DNA of 64,000 nucleotides from Eutypa lata (GCA_022661535.1 JAKULF010000008.1:682001-746000); one strand, 5' to 3'; shown: positions 26,394 to 38,453, counted from the first letter of the stretch. Notes: a model not told the origin generated them from the letters alone. Translations and numbers: made by a program.

Positions 26394-27781
26394 ATGAAGG
26401 GTAAGGCGCTACTATAATCCCGTCACCGCCTCAACCTCTATACTCGATGTTGGGCTGGCTAGCTGGCTGTTTAGAACAGCACTCAACATTGTATATCGAA
26501 GATAAACAAGCTAACCATGTGTTCTAAACAGCCCTCATTCTCGTCGGCGGTTTCGGTACGCGTCTGCGTCCTCTTGTAGGTGCCGTCTATACTCGGTGCG
26601 CCATCGGAACCTAAAAACCCCGAGCAGCACATATTCGCTCCGATCACAAATTCACTAACGACACCCCTATAGACCCTGACTATGCCCAAGCCCCTCGTCG
26701 AATTCGCAAACAAGCCCATGATTATGCACCAGATCGAGGCTCTGGCAGCCGTCGGCGTTACTGATGTCGTCCTTGCCGTGAACTACCGACCAGAGATCAT
26801 GGAGAGAGTATTAGGAGAGGTTAGTTCAGACCTGAACCCCAGATGTAAAATGCACATTTGCCTGACTTGTCTCTTCTCTAGTACGGTGACAAGCTAGGTG
26901 TCAAGATCCATTTCTCCCTTGAGCCCGAACCTCTCGGTACCGCCGGTCCTCTTAAGCTCGCCGAGGAAATCCTGTCCAAGAACGACGAACCCTTCTTCGT
27001 TTTGAACTCCGACGTCACATGCGAGTACCCTTTCAAGGAGATTGCCGAATTCCACAAGGCCCATGGCGAGGAGGGCACTATTGTTGTCACCAAGGTCGAG
27101 GAGCCCTCAAAATACGGTGTTATTGTCCACAAGCCAAACCACCCGTCCCGCATCGACCGATTCGTCGAGAAGCCTGTCGAGTTCGTCGGAAACCGTATCA
27201 ATGCCGGTATCTACATGTTGAACCCTTCAGTGCTCGGCCGCATTGAGAAGAACCGTCCTACCTCGATCGAGCAGGAGACCTTCCCGGCAATTGTCCGTGA
27301 TGGTAAACTTCACTCCTTCGACTTAGAGGGCTTCTGGATGGATGTTGGTCAGCCCAAGGATTTCTTGACTGGTACCTGCCTCTACCTTTCCGCTCTGTCC
27401 AAGAAGAAGTCGGATCTTCTTGCCCCGACCTCCGAGAGCTATGTTCACGGCGGTAATGTGTTGATCGACGAGACTGCCAAGATCGGCAAGAACTGCCGTA
27501 TTGGACCTAACGTCGTTATTGGCAAGGGCTGTGTCATTGGTGACGGCGTTCGATTGCAGCGATGCACATTATTGCCGGGCTCCAAGGTCAAGGACCATGC
27601 CTGGATCAAGAGCACTATTGTCGGCTGGAACAGCAGTGTCGGCAAGTGGGCTCGTCTGGAGAACGTGACCGTGCTAGGTGACGATGTCACCATTGGTGAC
27701 GAGATCTACGTAAACGGCGGCAGTGTTCTCCCTCACAAGAGTATCAAGGCGAACGTCGACGTGCCAGCCATCATTATGTAA
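26394..27781 (+). CDS. mpg1: GDP-mannose pyrophosphorylase (mannose-1-phosphate guanylyltransferase)
   Basis: Makes GDP-mannose from GTP and mannose-1-phosphate in the cytosol, the mannosyl donor for N- and O-glycans, GPI anchors and cell-wall mannan (yeast PSA1/VIG9). 365 residues, matching the family length of about 361-364. Exons are 26394-26400 (only 7 nt), 26532-26575, 26673-26819 and 26882-27781; introns are 131, 97 and 62 nt. The spliced N-terminus reads [19 protein letters not shown], followed by [13 protein letters not shown], the nucleotidyltransferase signature. [10 protein letters not shown] and [19 protein letters not shown] are further active-site segments. Residues about 250-350 form the left-handed beta-helix of hexapeptide repeats ([20 protein letters not shown]). 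No missing key residue. Converges on the SRR1-domain gene. Confidence 0.98.
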
Positions 27782-29482
27782 TTGAGCCAGCGTCTTTCTA
27801 GCGACCCTCGCAATAATTTTTTCCGGCTTTTCACCTATTCTGATGTATATGTGGCCCTTTTTTCGATTGCCCTCTTCTACGATTTCGTAATTCCTTTTTC
27901 TACAACATTCACCGTTTTGGACGAAAAATCTCTTCTCACATTCGATCCGGTTTCCGCGTTGATATCAAAGCAGGATGGCGTTTTGCGGTTGGCATGTCCG
28001 CATAGATGGCGACAACAGTTACACCGGCTGTTAGAACGTTGCAGGGTTGAAATAGGTCAACAGGGAGACTTAGGGTGTCGTTACGGGTGTGGTCGCCGTG
28101 GTTAGGGGGTACAAGCACGTTGATATGAGTGATATGATATGGCCATTAAAAAAAGATCGGTGTGGAGGAGTACAGCATGTTTCACGGCTTGTTTAATGCA
28201 TTAAAAAAAAAGTCGGTCTAGCATGAAGCTTACTAGACTCTCATTCCTCTTTTGCACTGTCTAGAGAAAGAAAGAAAGAAAACACTATACAGGGCACTGC
28301 TTTCTATGCAGATGGGCAGGTAATGAATGGCGTGGGTACATGTTTGGTTCGGTCGCCCTACATAGATCAGCTTAGTCGAGAAGCGCACCTCAATGTAATA
28401 GATTAATGCAATGTGTAATGCGAATCTTGTGTGTTTGACCATATACTCCCCATCCGACGTTGCGAGGATTGGCAGGATGGGAGATATTTCTCGATTTAGT
28501 TCTTACGATATCACAAATGAATTGCAAGTTGAGTGACATAATTTATTCCGTTCGGTTTGCCCTAGCTACTCTTCTATGTGGTATAAAACTACCTAGAGCA
28601 AGAAGCACCCCGAACGTGATTGATCCATCCCTTAAAACTCCCTTTGCGGTCGACTCCCTTTTTAGCAAACCAATGTCATTGTGTCTCACTCTCGTCCCTT
28701 CGCATCCCCGACCATGTGTCAAGTCGAGGTCTATTAAGAAAGGTGCAAGAAGGGCGAAAACTGCAGCAACAACAAGAATAACGAAAATCCTCCCTCTCAC
28801 GATTCCCCCCTCATGATGATATCCTGAGATGGGGTGGGTGTGTGTGTTGCGTGCAAGAAGGGGAAAACAGCAAAACCTGTATGCGTCGAGGGCCAAAAAA
28901 ATCATCATTGGTGAATAGGAGACCCTCTAACTTGAAACCAAGCAAGCATATACTTCCTGATATCATATATGCCTCATTCCATCAAATCCGAAGATGGGTT
29001 GAGGACCGTCTGTGTCAACAATATCAAGTCCGGATCGCGAAAAGTTGATGCTTCATCAGTCAGTCGCTGAGTAGCATCCTTTCTTCTCATTCCTCGTGTG
29101 ATCATTTCGAAACCCCTCTCGCAAGTCGGTAAAGGTTGGGTGATCATTCCTTCATTCATTCATTTTTTTTTTTTCATTTTTTTTTTTTCATAATAACTTG
29201 ATTGGTTGGTTGCTTCGTATATATATGCCTTGGGTTCTCTCATTCGGTGAGAAACGATGGCAGCACATGACGAAGTAGTGTGTGGTTTAGCCGTCACAAC
29301 GTATATACGGTGGTATAACGTGATGTGATGTGATGTGATGTAAGTAATGCTCGACTTCAGTGGAAATAGCGAGTACCATAGTTCGCCAAAAATCTTCACC
29401 TGCCGTGCCGTAAAGGAATGCGGTACGGTATGTAGGTGATGGATGTAGGCGTCCAGAAGAAATGAGTGCTCTTTCGAATCCC
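27782..29482. other. Convergent 3' spacer
   Basis: Holds the 3' ends of GDP-mannose pyrophosphorylase (+) and the SRR1-domain gene (-). It contains an AAAG tract (28263-28281), two poly-T runs near 29163-29189, and TGATG repeats at 29320-29342. No gene seen. Confidence 0.6.
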
Positions 29483-31055
29483 TTAGGAGTAGTTTTGCTC
29501 CATGTCTTCTTCTCCAGGTTCATCTTGCTCCTGCACTTGTCCGGGATCGGCTGGGTACTCGGGCTTGCGTGAGTAGAAGATCACTTCTCTCGTGTAGTCC
29601 GGGTAGGGGATCGCGTGTCCCATGTAATGCCGTCTGACCATAGTCTCGCAGCGAGGCGACCAGGGATCCTCGCTAGGTTCGTCTCGTTAGTCACTCTGTC
29701 AACTGATTGCGATTTCATCTACCGTGGAATTTATTTTTTTCTCTTTTCTTTCTATAAGGAATTGTAGTCATAGTAATAAGGAGGGGTGGAGAAGAAAAGG
29801 GAAAGAAGACAAGCAGGTAGGTAGGTAGGTAGGTAGGTAGGGAAGTGGGAGGAAGCAGTTTTAAATGAGAAGAAAGACGGACGAAAGCCAACGCAAAGAC
29901 AAGTAGATATGAATGTATGTATGAATGAATAAATGTTTCATGAGAGTCAGAACTTACCACAGCCGAGGGTGAGACTCGGGTTGGTTTGGATACTTAACCC
30001 ACACGGATTTGTCGTCGTAGTAGAACATGCCGAGGGGGCGGGCGATGTCCGCAACGACCTGCTTGACGGGGATAGTCGGGGCAATGGCGAAAACCAGGGT
30101 GTTGTCGTCGACCTCCAGGAAGGCTCTGGGACTGTCGACAACGGTCGCTCGCTCGTCGCGCAGGACCCGCTTGTCCTCCTCGGTGTACGCGGGGTCCTGC
30201 AGGACCAGCTCGACCGGCCGCCATCCCCGCATCTTCGAGATGGTCTCGCGGATGGTCAGGACCATGGCGTGCTGGGTCATGTGCTCGTGCGCCTCCTCGC
30301 CGTTGCTGATGGTCAGGCGCCCGCAGCCGAAGGCGACCACCTTGTCGACGTCCGCCAGGTGGGGCAGCGACTGCAGAAGATCCGCCCAGATGGGACACTC
30401 GATGCTCTGCTCCCACTCGCGTCTCAGGCCCTGGAACGTGCTGTCGAGGTCTTGGACGGGCGGCGAGGGAAGGATCAGGTTTCCTGCCGCGTCGCAGCGC
30501 CGGGCGTGGCCGCAGCCTAGGGTGATGGGGAGATACACGTCCTGGGCGCTCGACCACTCCGCGTTGTGGTCGTCGACCAACTCCTGGCTTGGACGCAAAA
30601 CGACGGCGACTTCGGATCTGTATTTGTGTGAGTTTTGGGTATCATAGTGGGCATTAGACATTATTAGGATAGGGAGGGGGGGGGTTGATCAAATCAAAGA
30701 GTGATGGCTATGATGGTAATGGTGATGGTAATGATCTCCAGAAGGTTACATGTGTAATAAATACTCAGAGAGAGGGGCTTGCAATAGCGATAATAACTTA
30801 CCTCACGGGTTGACCGGCGTCCTGGGACACCTTCGGCTTAACGACAATGAGTCTGACGTCTCTGCCGATTATGTCGGTGACCACGATGATCTTGTCAGCG
30901 GGGAGCATCGCCTGGTAGCGGTCAAACCGCTCAACGATCTCGGCGAGCAAGGCCTTGGTATAGAACGGCGTACCGTTGTTGTACAAGTCGACCATATGGG
31001 CTTGGGCGGCCTTGACTGCGTCATAGTCTCTCACGGCGTTCTCGGGTACCGACAT
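29483..31055 (-). CDS. SRR1-domain protein
   Basis: Predicted 367 residues from three exons: 31055-30802, 30617-29958, 29672-29483. Introns are 184 nt (phase 2) and 285 nt (phase 2, with a GTAG microsatellite inside). The second intron is supported by a GTAAGT donor overlapping an apparent TAA stop, a GACTAAC branch site and a CTAG acceptor; splicing gives a C-terminus ending EEDMEQNYS instead of stopping at HPRLW. The middle of the protein matches the SRR1 domain: VVAFGCGRLTISN, MTQHAMVLTIRE, VLQDPAYTEEDKRVL, ATVVDSPRAFLEVDDNTLVF, and AIAPTIPVKQVVADI. Family knowledge: named after the Arabidopsis red-light and clock gene SRR1; yeast BER1 links to microtubules and proteasome function. The molecular role is unknown. 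Confidence 0.88.
29815..29841. repeat. (GTAG)n microsatellite inside an intron
   Basis: Six or more GTAG units in intron 2 of the SRR1-domain gene. Read on the coding strand they are CTAC units. Confidence 0.9.
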
Positions 31056-31934
31056 CTTGTCCTAGCTTTGGCACAGAGAGTACGGCTGAGGAATGGTGAT
31101 GGCGATGATAGTAGATGGATGGGGTGAGATGTAGAGTTGAAGAAGTCCGACCGTCAAAAACCAAAGACGATTGTTTGGGTCAAGAAAACTTCGTGATATA
31201 CGGGAAGAATTCTAGTAGAAGGAACGGAAGTGTGATGATGTAGAGTTTGTAGTATGTAGGTTTGGTCTAGAGGAAAGTTTACACAGTCTAGAGAAGGTTG
31301 GTGTAGATGTGTGGTATCTGATGGAGAGACCAGATGAAGGTGATATTTGCAGTGTTTGCGGTAGACACAAATTAGAATATGATGGAATAAGAAAGATTAG
31401 AGTAGAGGTGTGATATCTGGGGGAGAGTGAAGATGTGTAGTGTCTGAAGTAGAAATCAGACGAAGATGCTTGCAGTGTGTGTAGTAGAAGTAGACCTAGT
31501 GCATGGTACGACTTGACAACAGCGTAACTAGATGGATGGCTGTGTAGGTACGTATCTACTGGATCCCAAGGCGCGACCACAAGGTAAGTAAGTGAGTGTT
31601 TGGGGAAGATGAAGTTGGAAGAAAAAGTAATCCTTGATGGACTAGTTAACTTGAGCGTAGATAAGTTAAAAAATCATCCGAGAGGAGTGGACAGTGTGTA
31701 GATGGAAGACCAACACGGTACTGCTTGGCGTCTGCTTGAGATGAGAAGGTTAGGTACGCGTTGGTGGTAAACAACAAACTGGCTACTTGGTTGTAGAAGA
31801 TGTAGGAGAGGTGCAGGTAGTCAGCTGCTTAGTTGCAGCTTAAGATTTATGCTACAAGTGGATAGGACATGCCTGAGTTTGTACACCACCGGGGCTACTA
31901 CTACATCAGTAGGTCGCGGGATATATAGCAGCGT

Positions 31935-32377
31935 GTGTTCTACTTCCGAAGCACTGCAGGTTCCTTACCGCAGGAGGTACTCCTCCCGGTTATATTGTAT
32001 ACGTACCGCGAGGGGAAGGCTGCATTTCGGCGAGATACCCCTCGTCCGTTTGATACTGCTGCGCTGTCTACAGCAACTATCAAGTTGTGGAAGGCGGGTG
32101 CTAACGACATCATCCAGACCCGCATATACGAATCGTTGCCTAAGGTGCATTCTTTGGTAGGACCAGAGGCTGCTTGATCAAGTCCTTCACAAGCCGGGAC
32201 GAATCTAATTGTAGGATTCGTTTCGTGGATGGCCTATTTCTCTACTCCCCCCCTCTTGTGTTATACATAGACACTACCCGTGCGTCTGAGATATGTTTTT
32301 ACAGCAGTACGTTAAAGGGAGGTCCTCTAAAGTTAAGTAGACCGCGGACTGTGCCTTTGCGGGAGCTTGAACAGTAG
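31935..32377 (+). pseudogene. Possible frame-shifted gene relic
   Basis: Two consecutive frames look coding in composition. The first (31929-32177, directly after a TAG) reads LPQEVLLPVILYTYREGKAA, then TIKLWKAGANDIIQTRIYES, and ends GPEAA. The second, in another frame (32174-32377), reads FTSRDESNCRIRFVDGLF, then YIDTTRASEICF, and ends LRELEQ. Neither has a good ATG and they overlap by four bases, as expected after a single frameshift in one older ORF. I do not recognise the family. An exon of a spliced gene is the alternative. Confidence 0.25.
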
Positions 32378-33009
32378 AGCTGAAGGATTAAAGCAGCCAG
32401 GCTGTCAGGATTCTATATTGCATATATTCAAGGAACTAGGCACTCATTCTTTCCCGCACAAAAACGTAGGTTAGTTCTACTGATATATAGAGAGGAAAGG
32501 TTGGATGTTAGGTGATCTCCAACTCTTTAACATAAATATATGATGAATCGTGCTCTAGTGTCATTTTTATATGCGGTCTGCTTTGTTAGTTACAAAGGTT
32601 TAGTGATAGCATCACGGAGTTGGGTGCAAGTCTGTCTCAACTATGTTCATTTATACCATTAAACTTAACGGAGGACATCCAAATCTTTATTCAAAGCAAA
32701 AATAGGCAGAAGCTTTGCTGTTCATGTCATAGTATTAGGGATTCTAACTTAGAGGTGAAATAGGAAATCAGCATATTCCAACTACAGAATTTGAGGCGCA
32801 TCATTAGGCAGGGAGTAAAGGGACGTACTATTACAAAGAAACATATCTCAGTAACTGGATAGATATGGGAAGATGCGGGCCTTTACATTGTAAATCATAC
32901 ATATAGGTAGGATAGATGTGACAGGTAAGGGTTTCAATACCATATATGTAGCATAGGATACTGCCCACAATAGCATGTGCACCTTCCCGTACGATTAGCT
33001 GGGTGTTCC

Positions 33010-33200
33010 GGGACAGTTGCGGGATCCCGGTGGTAATCCCGGCGGGTGCAGTCCGGAACCCGGACAGCTGACGTTGGGAATTCCGGCGGGTGCAATTGAA
33101 ATTCCGGTAATTGCTGCCCGGAGTCGGATCCGCAGTCGGTCCGGAACCTTAACGTCCTCTGTCCATAACTTATACAGCTGCTGTAACCCGGACCGTCCTA
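33010..33200. other. GC-rich island with internal repeat
   Basis: About 190 bases rich in CCGG, CCCGG and CCGGAA within A+T-rich surroundings. The 12-mer CCGGCGGGTGCA occurs twice (about 33039-33050 and 33083-33094). Possibly a fragment of a repeat family or an insertion; no coding signal I trust. Confidence 0.4.
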
Positions 33201-34123
33201 GGGGTCCGGTGCGGTCTACGCTACCTAGGTAGGTAGTCTTAGGGGTATTAACACAGCTATGGGGTTATTATATACCTGCCAAGAAACAATGTCAATTTTA
33301 GTTCCAGTATGGAATGGGTGCTTTCAAGAGGCCGGAGAATTATACGACAAGACATAATTGCAATATATCTCGAAAAGTCTCCTTATGTAAATTTCAGAAT
33401 CAAACTTAAATTATCCTCATCCATGTTTTTTGCAGTCTCTATTTCCGTGATAGTTCAATTAGCGTCTATGCGTGGAATACTGCTGCTTTCCTGAACTCAA
33501 TTTTGAATTATTATTGAACATTAAATGTGCTCTTGGTCATTTGGCAAACTGTGAATTTACAGCAGTTGACTATCAGAGTGACTGACTGTCCGTGTGCAAT
33601 GTGATGTTCTTTATTGCTATATAAAATAGATATTACATGGAATGCTTCCTTGATTTTAATTCTTTTTGGGGGATCTATTGATCTAATGGTAGTGAACACC
33701 CCAACTCTTCCAGCTTCATCGTGTATATCTCTCGAGGATAAAGGTCATGTTGCTCTAGGTGTAGGTGATTTTTTGTTGCCATAAATGGATAGCCTAGTAT
33801 TGATATATGTGCAGAATTTTGGACAAACCATGGTTATTGAATGCGAACTCTCCTTAACATGGTTCAAAAGTCGAATGCTATTTAACTCAAACATATATCC
33901 AAGTGCCTTGACAGATATATGTAGCAACAACCCTCTCACCATTTATTCTCCCACTCCACACAAAAATTGTAGGCCATTAACAACACTTCTGGCATTTCTT
34001 TCTCTAGAATCCACACGCTCTGAATTCACACACAACCTACGCCCACCACCTCTACAAACCTTCTGAATACTAGCACCTTTTATATTGATTGAACCCCGTA
34101 TATAACGTTCACACGTTATAAAG

Positions 34124-34910
34124 ATGGCCCATGGTAACACGATGCCAGCCTTGAGAGTCAAGATGCACACTCGACGACAACCACTTAGTCCTATTCACCC
34201 ATATTCTTCTCGCACCATGCAGACACAGGACAGTATGTTGTCTTATTCGTATAATCACATCATGTCCCCCAGTATGATGATGCAACCAGTAAGTACTGAC
34301 AACTAGTTGATGCCCTAATTACCCTTCTTGTTCTGTTATAGAACCTTCTACGAGATGTGATGGGAAATGGCACACTAACTTGTTTTTCCCCAAATAGGCT
34401 TCATTATACCCTGTTCTGTTTGTCGAAGAATCTCGTGCCGCTGAACAGCTGTCGTCGATAACGGAAGAAGCCGACAATGAAGACCAAGATGGCAAGGAAG
34501 ACAAAGAGGGCAATGAATACGAAGACAACGGTGAAGACGAGGACGAATTTGCACAGGGCCAGCAAATCACGCCGGCTACATCCTACGACGAGAGCCTAGA
34601 GCACCAGTTTCGAGAGGCTCCAAATGGCAAGAACTTGGGTCCGGTTTGGGACAACAGCGGCGGCCGGTTCATGCCCTATAAGAAGGACTACGTGACGGGT
34701 AGAGTGCGACGACGAAGCATGATAGACGACATGCTCGATATGATGTCACGAGAGAAGCTGGCGAAGTACATTATGCAGAAACGATGGGCGAATAATGACG
34801 ACGACAGTGATAAAGACGACGAAGAAGACAAGGAAGAAGAGGACAAGGCAGAGGAGGATAGTGATGACGAAGACGGAAACGCAGAGCGTTTTGATATTTT
34901 AATGACTTGA
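34124..34910 (+). CDS. Unrecognised acidic protein
   Basis: Hypothetical protein of 225 residues from exons 34124-34288 and 34398-34910. The 109-nt phase-0 intron has a GTAAGT donor, a CACTAAC branch site and an AAATAG acceptor; an alternative acceptor at GTTATAG (about 34342) would change the frame. The N-terminus is Met/Ser/Pro-rich and probably disordered (MSPSMMMQP). A basic segment (YKKDYVTGRVRRRSMIDDML, then SREKLAKYIMQKRW) sits between two acidic tracts; the last one is nearly all Asp/Glu/Lys. I know no family for it. The frame continues open for 58 codons after the TGA at 34908-34910, with protein-like sequence (see findings). Low gene density and no homology make it a likely lineage-restricted gene. 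Confidence 0.6.
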
Positions 34911-37091
34911 GGCACCGTGTATCCTGACAAGGTAATCGGGAGGTTCATATCACAATCCGGATTCCTTGATATACTAGATGATGGAGGACCGAAGATGGAA
35001 GGGTTGAAACTTCGGGAGGCCATGAAACAGCTAAACTGTAAGCTACTTACCTGCTCAACCACTTATTGAAATAAGCGGATAACCAACTGTATTGTAGAAG
35101 ACTATCATTATCAGCGGCGGCAGTTGCTTTAATGAGCCTGGTTTTACATACCTCGTGAGCATTCTTTGGTCCACTTTTAGACAGGCTGGATGGGGGCTCT
35201 TTTTTTCTTTCTTTCTCCTCGCAGCAATTTTCAAGCTACCAGCATGTTGCAGACACTAGGTGCATGGGCACTTGGGCACCTATCCACAAGCACCGACCAC
35301 GATACCCCTTTCCTAGGGTTTTTTTCTTTCCCGCTCTCTCTCCCGTCTTTTAATTACCTGTCACCATAGTCTCTTTTAAATCGCGCTAGGACGGGAAAGA
35401 CTATGTATATAGTTATTAGATTCATCCAACCAGGTCCTATCTACCATAGAGGGGCGAATATATTATTGCACAGAATCCCAAATCCACCTATATAAAGTCG
35501 ATTGCCTCAATTCACCGTTAAGACTGGTTAAGGGACTAGGTAGATATGCTAAGAGAACTCTAACTTTGCATTTCAACATCCAAAGGTAGGAGCATACGGT
35601 GAAATTAAACCGGAATGTCAGGTTTGAGGTAGTTAATGGGAGGTGAAGATAGAACACGCAGTAAGAAGTATGTGAGTCATGGGCAGAAGCATCGTGCACT
35701 CTGGCACACCAAACCCTCGTGTAAGTGTCAAAACCACAAGTCCCTAGGCAAGAAGGGAAAGGGAAGGGACTGACAGCCAGCCCGAGGATCTATCTATAGA
35801 TAGGTGGGGGTACCTAGCTGGACACCCCTTGCTGACACCCATGGCATTCGTACCACTTGTACGCACTACCCTGGATCTGGCCCCGGGTGGATCGTAGCAA
35901 AGTGATACCTAACTGTCTAGTTAGATCTAAGCTGCACGGGTTGCAGCAACAGAGTGCTTCGTAAGGTAGTTATATGGTGATCTCCGGAGATAAGTGTCCT
36001 CGTCCCGCTCCACGGGATCCCTTAGGGCCCGTTGTTGAAAACAGGGGTAACTTACTGCAACACATATGTATACCTAGCTGATATGTAAGCTATTTATCTG
36101 CAACTAGAGTAGAGTCTTAAGAATGTTGAGGAGTGGTTCTCCGCATTGCGGAGAGAAAAAAAAGAAAAAGGAGGGGATGTGTGGAGGGGGGAGGTTGGCG
36201 GATCAAATATCGCGACAAGAATAGGCTGACTAGAGAATAATATCACGAGCCCCTGAAGTGGTGCCTTAGGATTTGTGGCCGAAATCGGGTGCCATTTTTT
36301 AATTTTTTTTTATTTGGCTTCAATAGTAATCACGATAGTAGTTTTGAACAGCAACTCTAACTAATATTAATAACCTCTTCAGCACGAATATCAATACTAA
36401 GTTGTGCAAGTAAAAACAACTTAGACAATTGGAAACAATAATGCCTTTATTGAAGAAACAATCTACATAGATTTGAGATGCTGTATCAATTTGGTCGCGA
36501 TGGAGCCGGCTCCTAGAGTGGTATGCCGAAAGGGGTTTCCCATAAGGGGTAACATGGTAGTGTTGAAAAGTCGGTTTCTATGTTGAGTTTCAATAGTTCG
36601 TTAGGTATGTAGATAAGGCTGACTAACTACTGTATGTACGTATGCATGTAGGCTACAGGCTTCTGCTACACGACTGCAATGCGACATTGTTGAAGCTCCA
36701 TATTGATCCCAGAGTCACATGGCAGCATAATTACCCAACTGGGTAGATATCTACAGTCGTTTAGAAACTTAGTGTAGTGAGTGGGTGAGTGGATGAGAAA
36801 GACACGCGCGGAGCGAAACCGGCTTGACCGGAATCTTGAATCGTCCATGTCAATCCAGTTCCCATATTTCATATTTCATATTTTTCTATGGAGATGGTTA
36901 AACTTGAATGAACACTAAAAATAGGTAGTCAGACAGTTTGAATAATATCAAACTAGGAGAGGAATGTTCCCTAACAATTGATCTGATTGAGCACTGAGAG
37001 CTTAGTTATAGGTAAGTGGATTTGACTCTATCGTGAGTAATTTGCGCAATTGTGTGGTTGCATTGCGACGCAGTAAGCAAGATAAACTTAT

Positions 37092-37149
37092 TACCTACCT
37101 ACCTACCAGCCTACCTACCTACCTACCTACCTACCTACCTACCTACCTA
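37092..37149. repeat. (CTAC)n microsatellite
   Basis: About fourteen CTAC/CTAC-like units with one interruption (CAGC). Same unit, on either strand, recurs at 29815, 42213 and elsewhere in the window. Confidence 0.9.
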
Positions 37150-37730
37150 GTTATCTTCGTAATATAACCTACATATAGTAAAGATAGGTTGGACTGGCTG
37201 GCGCATTACATATTTCATGATGTACTACGTAGTGTACCTACATCGGTGGGTTCTCTTAGGTCGTGAAAGAGCCAGAGAGCATGACAGGTGTTGAATTGGG
37301 ATTTGGTGTTTGTAAAAATATTGGGCCAAAATAACAAATTTTGGTGGATCTAACGATCATGTGGCAATGGAAGGTAATTACGTACGTCTTTCTGTGGGTA
37401 AAAAGAACAATGAAAGACCTCATAGATTCTTTTAGACCTGGTAAGTCTCGATCGATCGCGAAAATCTTACCGAATTGAGTAAAGAATATAGCCAATTAGA
37501 AGTCAAGAGATAGGGTAACTTCGTTGTAACTTCGACCCAAGCATCGCACATGAACAACTGCATGAGAGTGGGGAGTTTCTTCTCGCCCGGGTTTCGCCCC
37601 TCTGTTCAGAGTTGAAGCCAACTCAGGTACGAGATAGCGTCTGGGTATCCAAATTTCTTCCACCAAACAAAGAAGTCAAGGGGGAAGTCTGACGCTGCAG
37701 AGACGTTATCGCCTAGAACAAAACCCCCCA

Positions 37731-37768
37731 GTCTGTCTGTCTATCTGTCTGTCTGTCTGTCTGTCTGC
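37731..37768. repeat. (GTCT)n microsatellite
   Basis: Nine or so GTCT units with one ATCT variant. Simple repeat. Confidence 0.9.
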
Positions 37769-38210
37769 CCCCCAAAGAACGCCAAGCAGCCAAGGTTTAC
37801 TGAATGAGGAGTCCCCGCTTGGCCCGCCTAGCACGCTAGCCCCGCATTCCTTTTCTTTTTGTCTTTCTTTTCTATCCCAGTCGCATCCCACTCATTCGGG
37901 AGCGACGCATGACCAGAGAAATTTCAAGATATTCTTTTAGGTAACCCACATCTTTAATGTTAACGTCAGGACCGGAGTGTAGGCGGGGTTAATTGCGTCT
38001 CATTGCGCCCCATTACGTGCCGGTACGCCAATGCTTGTCAAGCTTGTGCTTGAACTTTAGCCAGTTCCAAGCTCAGAGTTCAGGCTCAGCAAGCAGCTTT
38101 CCCCCTCCACCCTCGCCTCCCCTCCCCTCCCCCGTTTGCGCCGAAAAGCGAAATGCTACCTAATCCAGTAACCTCTGTATTCTTACTGTAGATCTACCTA
38201 ATATCAAATA

Positions 38211-38453
38211 ATGCTCTCCCCTTCTTATAATTTGCTTGCTGTTCCTCTTTTCCCTCTTCTCCCTCGTACCATTATATTTCGCCAATTGGCAAAGAATTCC
38301 TCCTGTTGCCTAGCCAAACTATCACAATCCTCCCTTTACACTAACCGATCATATACCAGGCTGTCATCGACATCGACATTCACACCTCCAATCCACTCAC
38401 CCTCACCCTCACCCTCTACTTGGAGTACAAACCATCGTAACAACATCTTATAG
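38211..38453 (+). other. 80-codon upstream ORF in the glycerol kinase leader
   Basis: Begins at ATG 38211 and ends at TAG 38451-38453, in the same frame as glycerol kinase; from 38454 to the kinase ATG the frame is again open. The product is rich in Ser, Arg, Lys and Leu with almost no acid (IIFRQLAKNSSCCLAKLSQ), which resembles a mitochondrial targeting sequence. It may be a regulatory uORF or simply non-coding leader. I found no acceptable intron that would remove the TAG. Confidence 0.3.

Larger units (their letters stand above)
31056..34123. other. Spacer, 3.1 kb, with possible relics
   Basis: Upstream region of the SRR1-domain gene, then A+T-rich DNA. It holds a possible gene relic (31935-32377) and a GC-rich island (33010-33200), listed separately. 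Nothing else recognised. Confidence 0.55.

Noticed and set aside
29933..30647. 195- and 206-codon plus-strand ORFs over the SRR1-domain gene
   Set aside because: Antisense shadows; the minus-strand frame carries the recognisable SRR1 motifs and proper splice sites.
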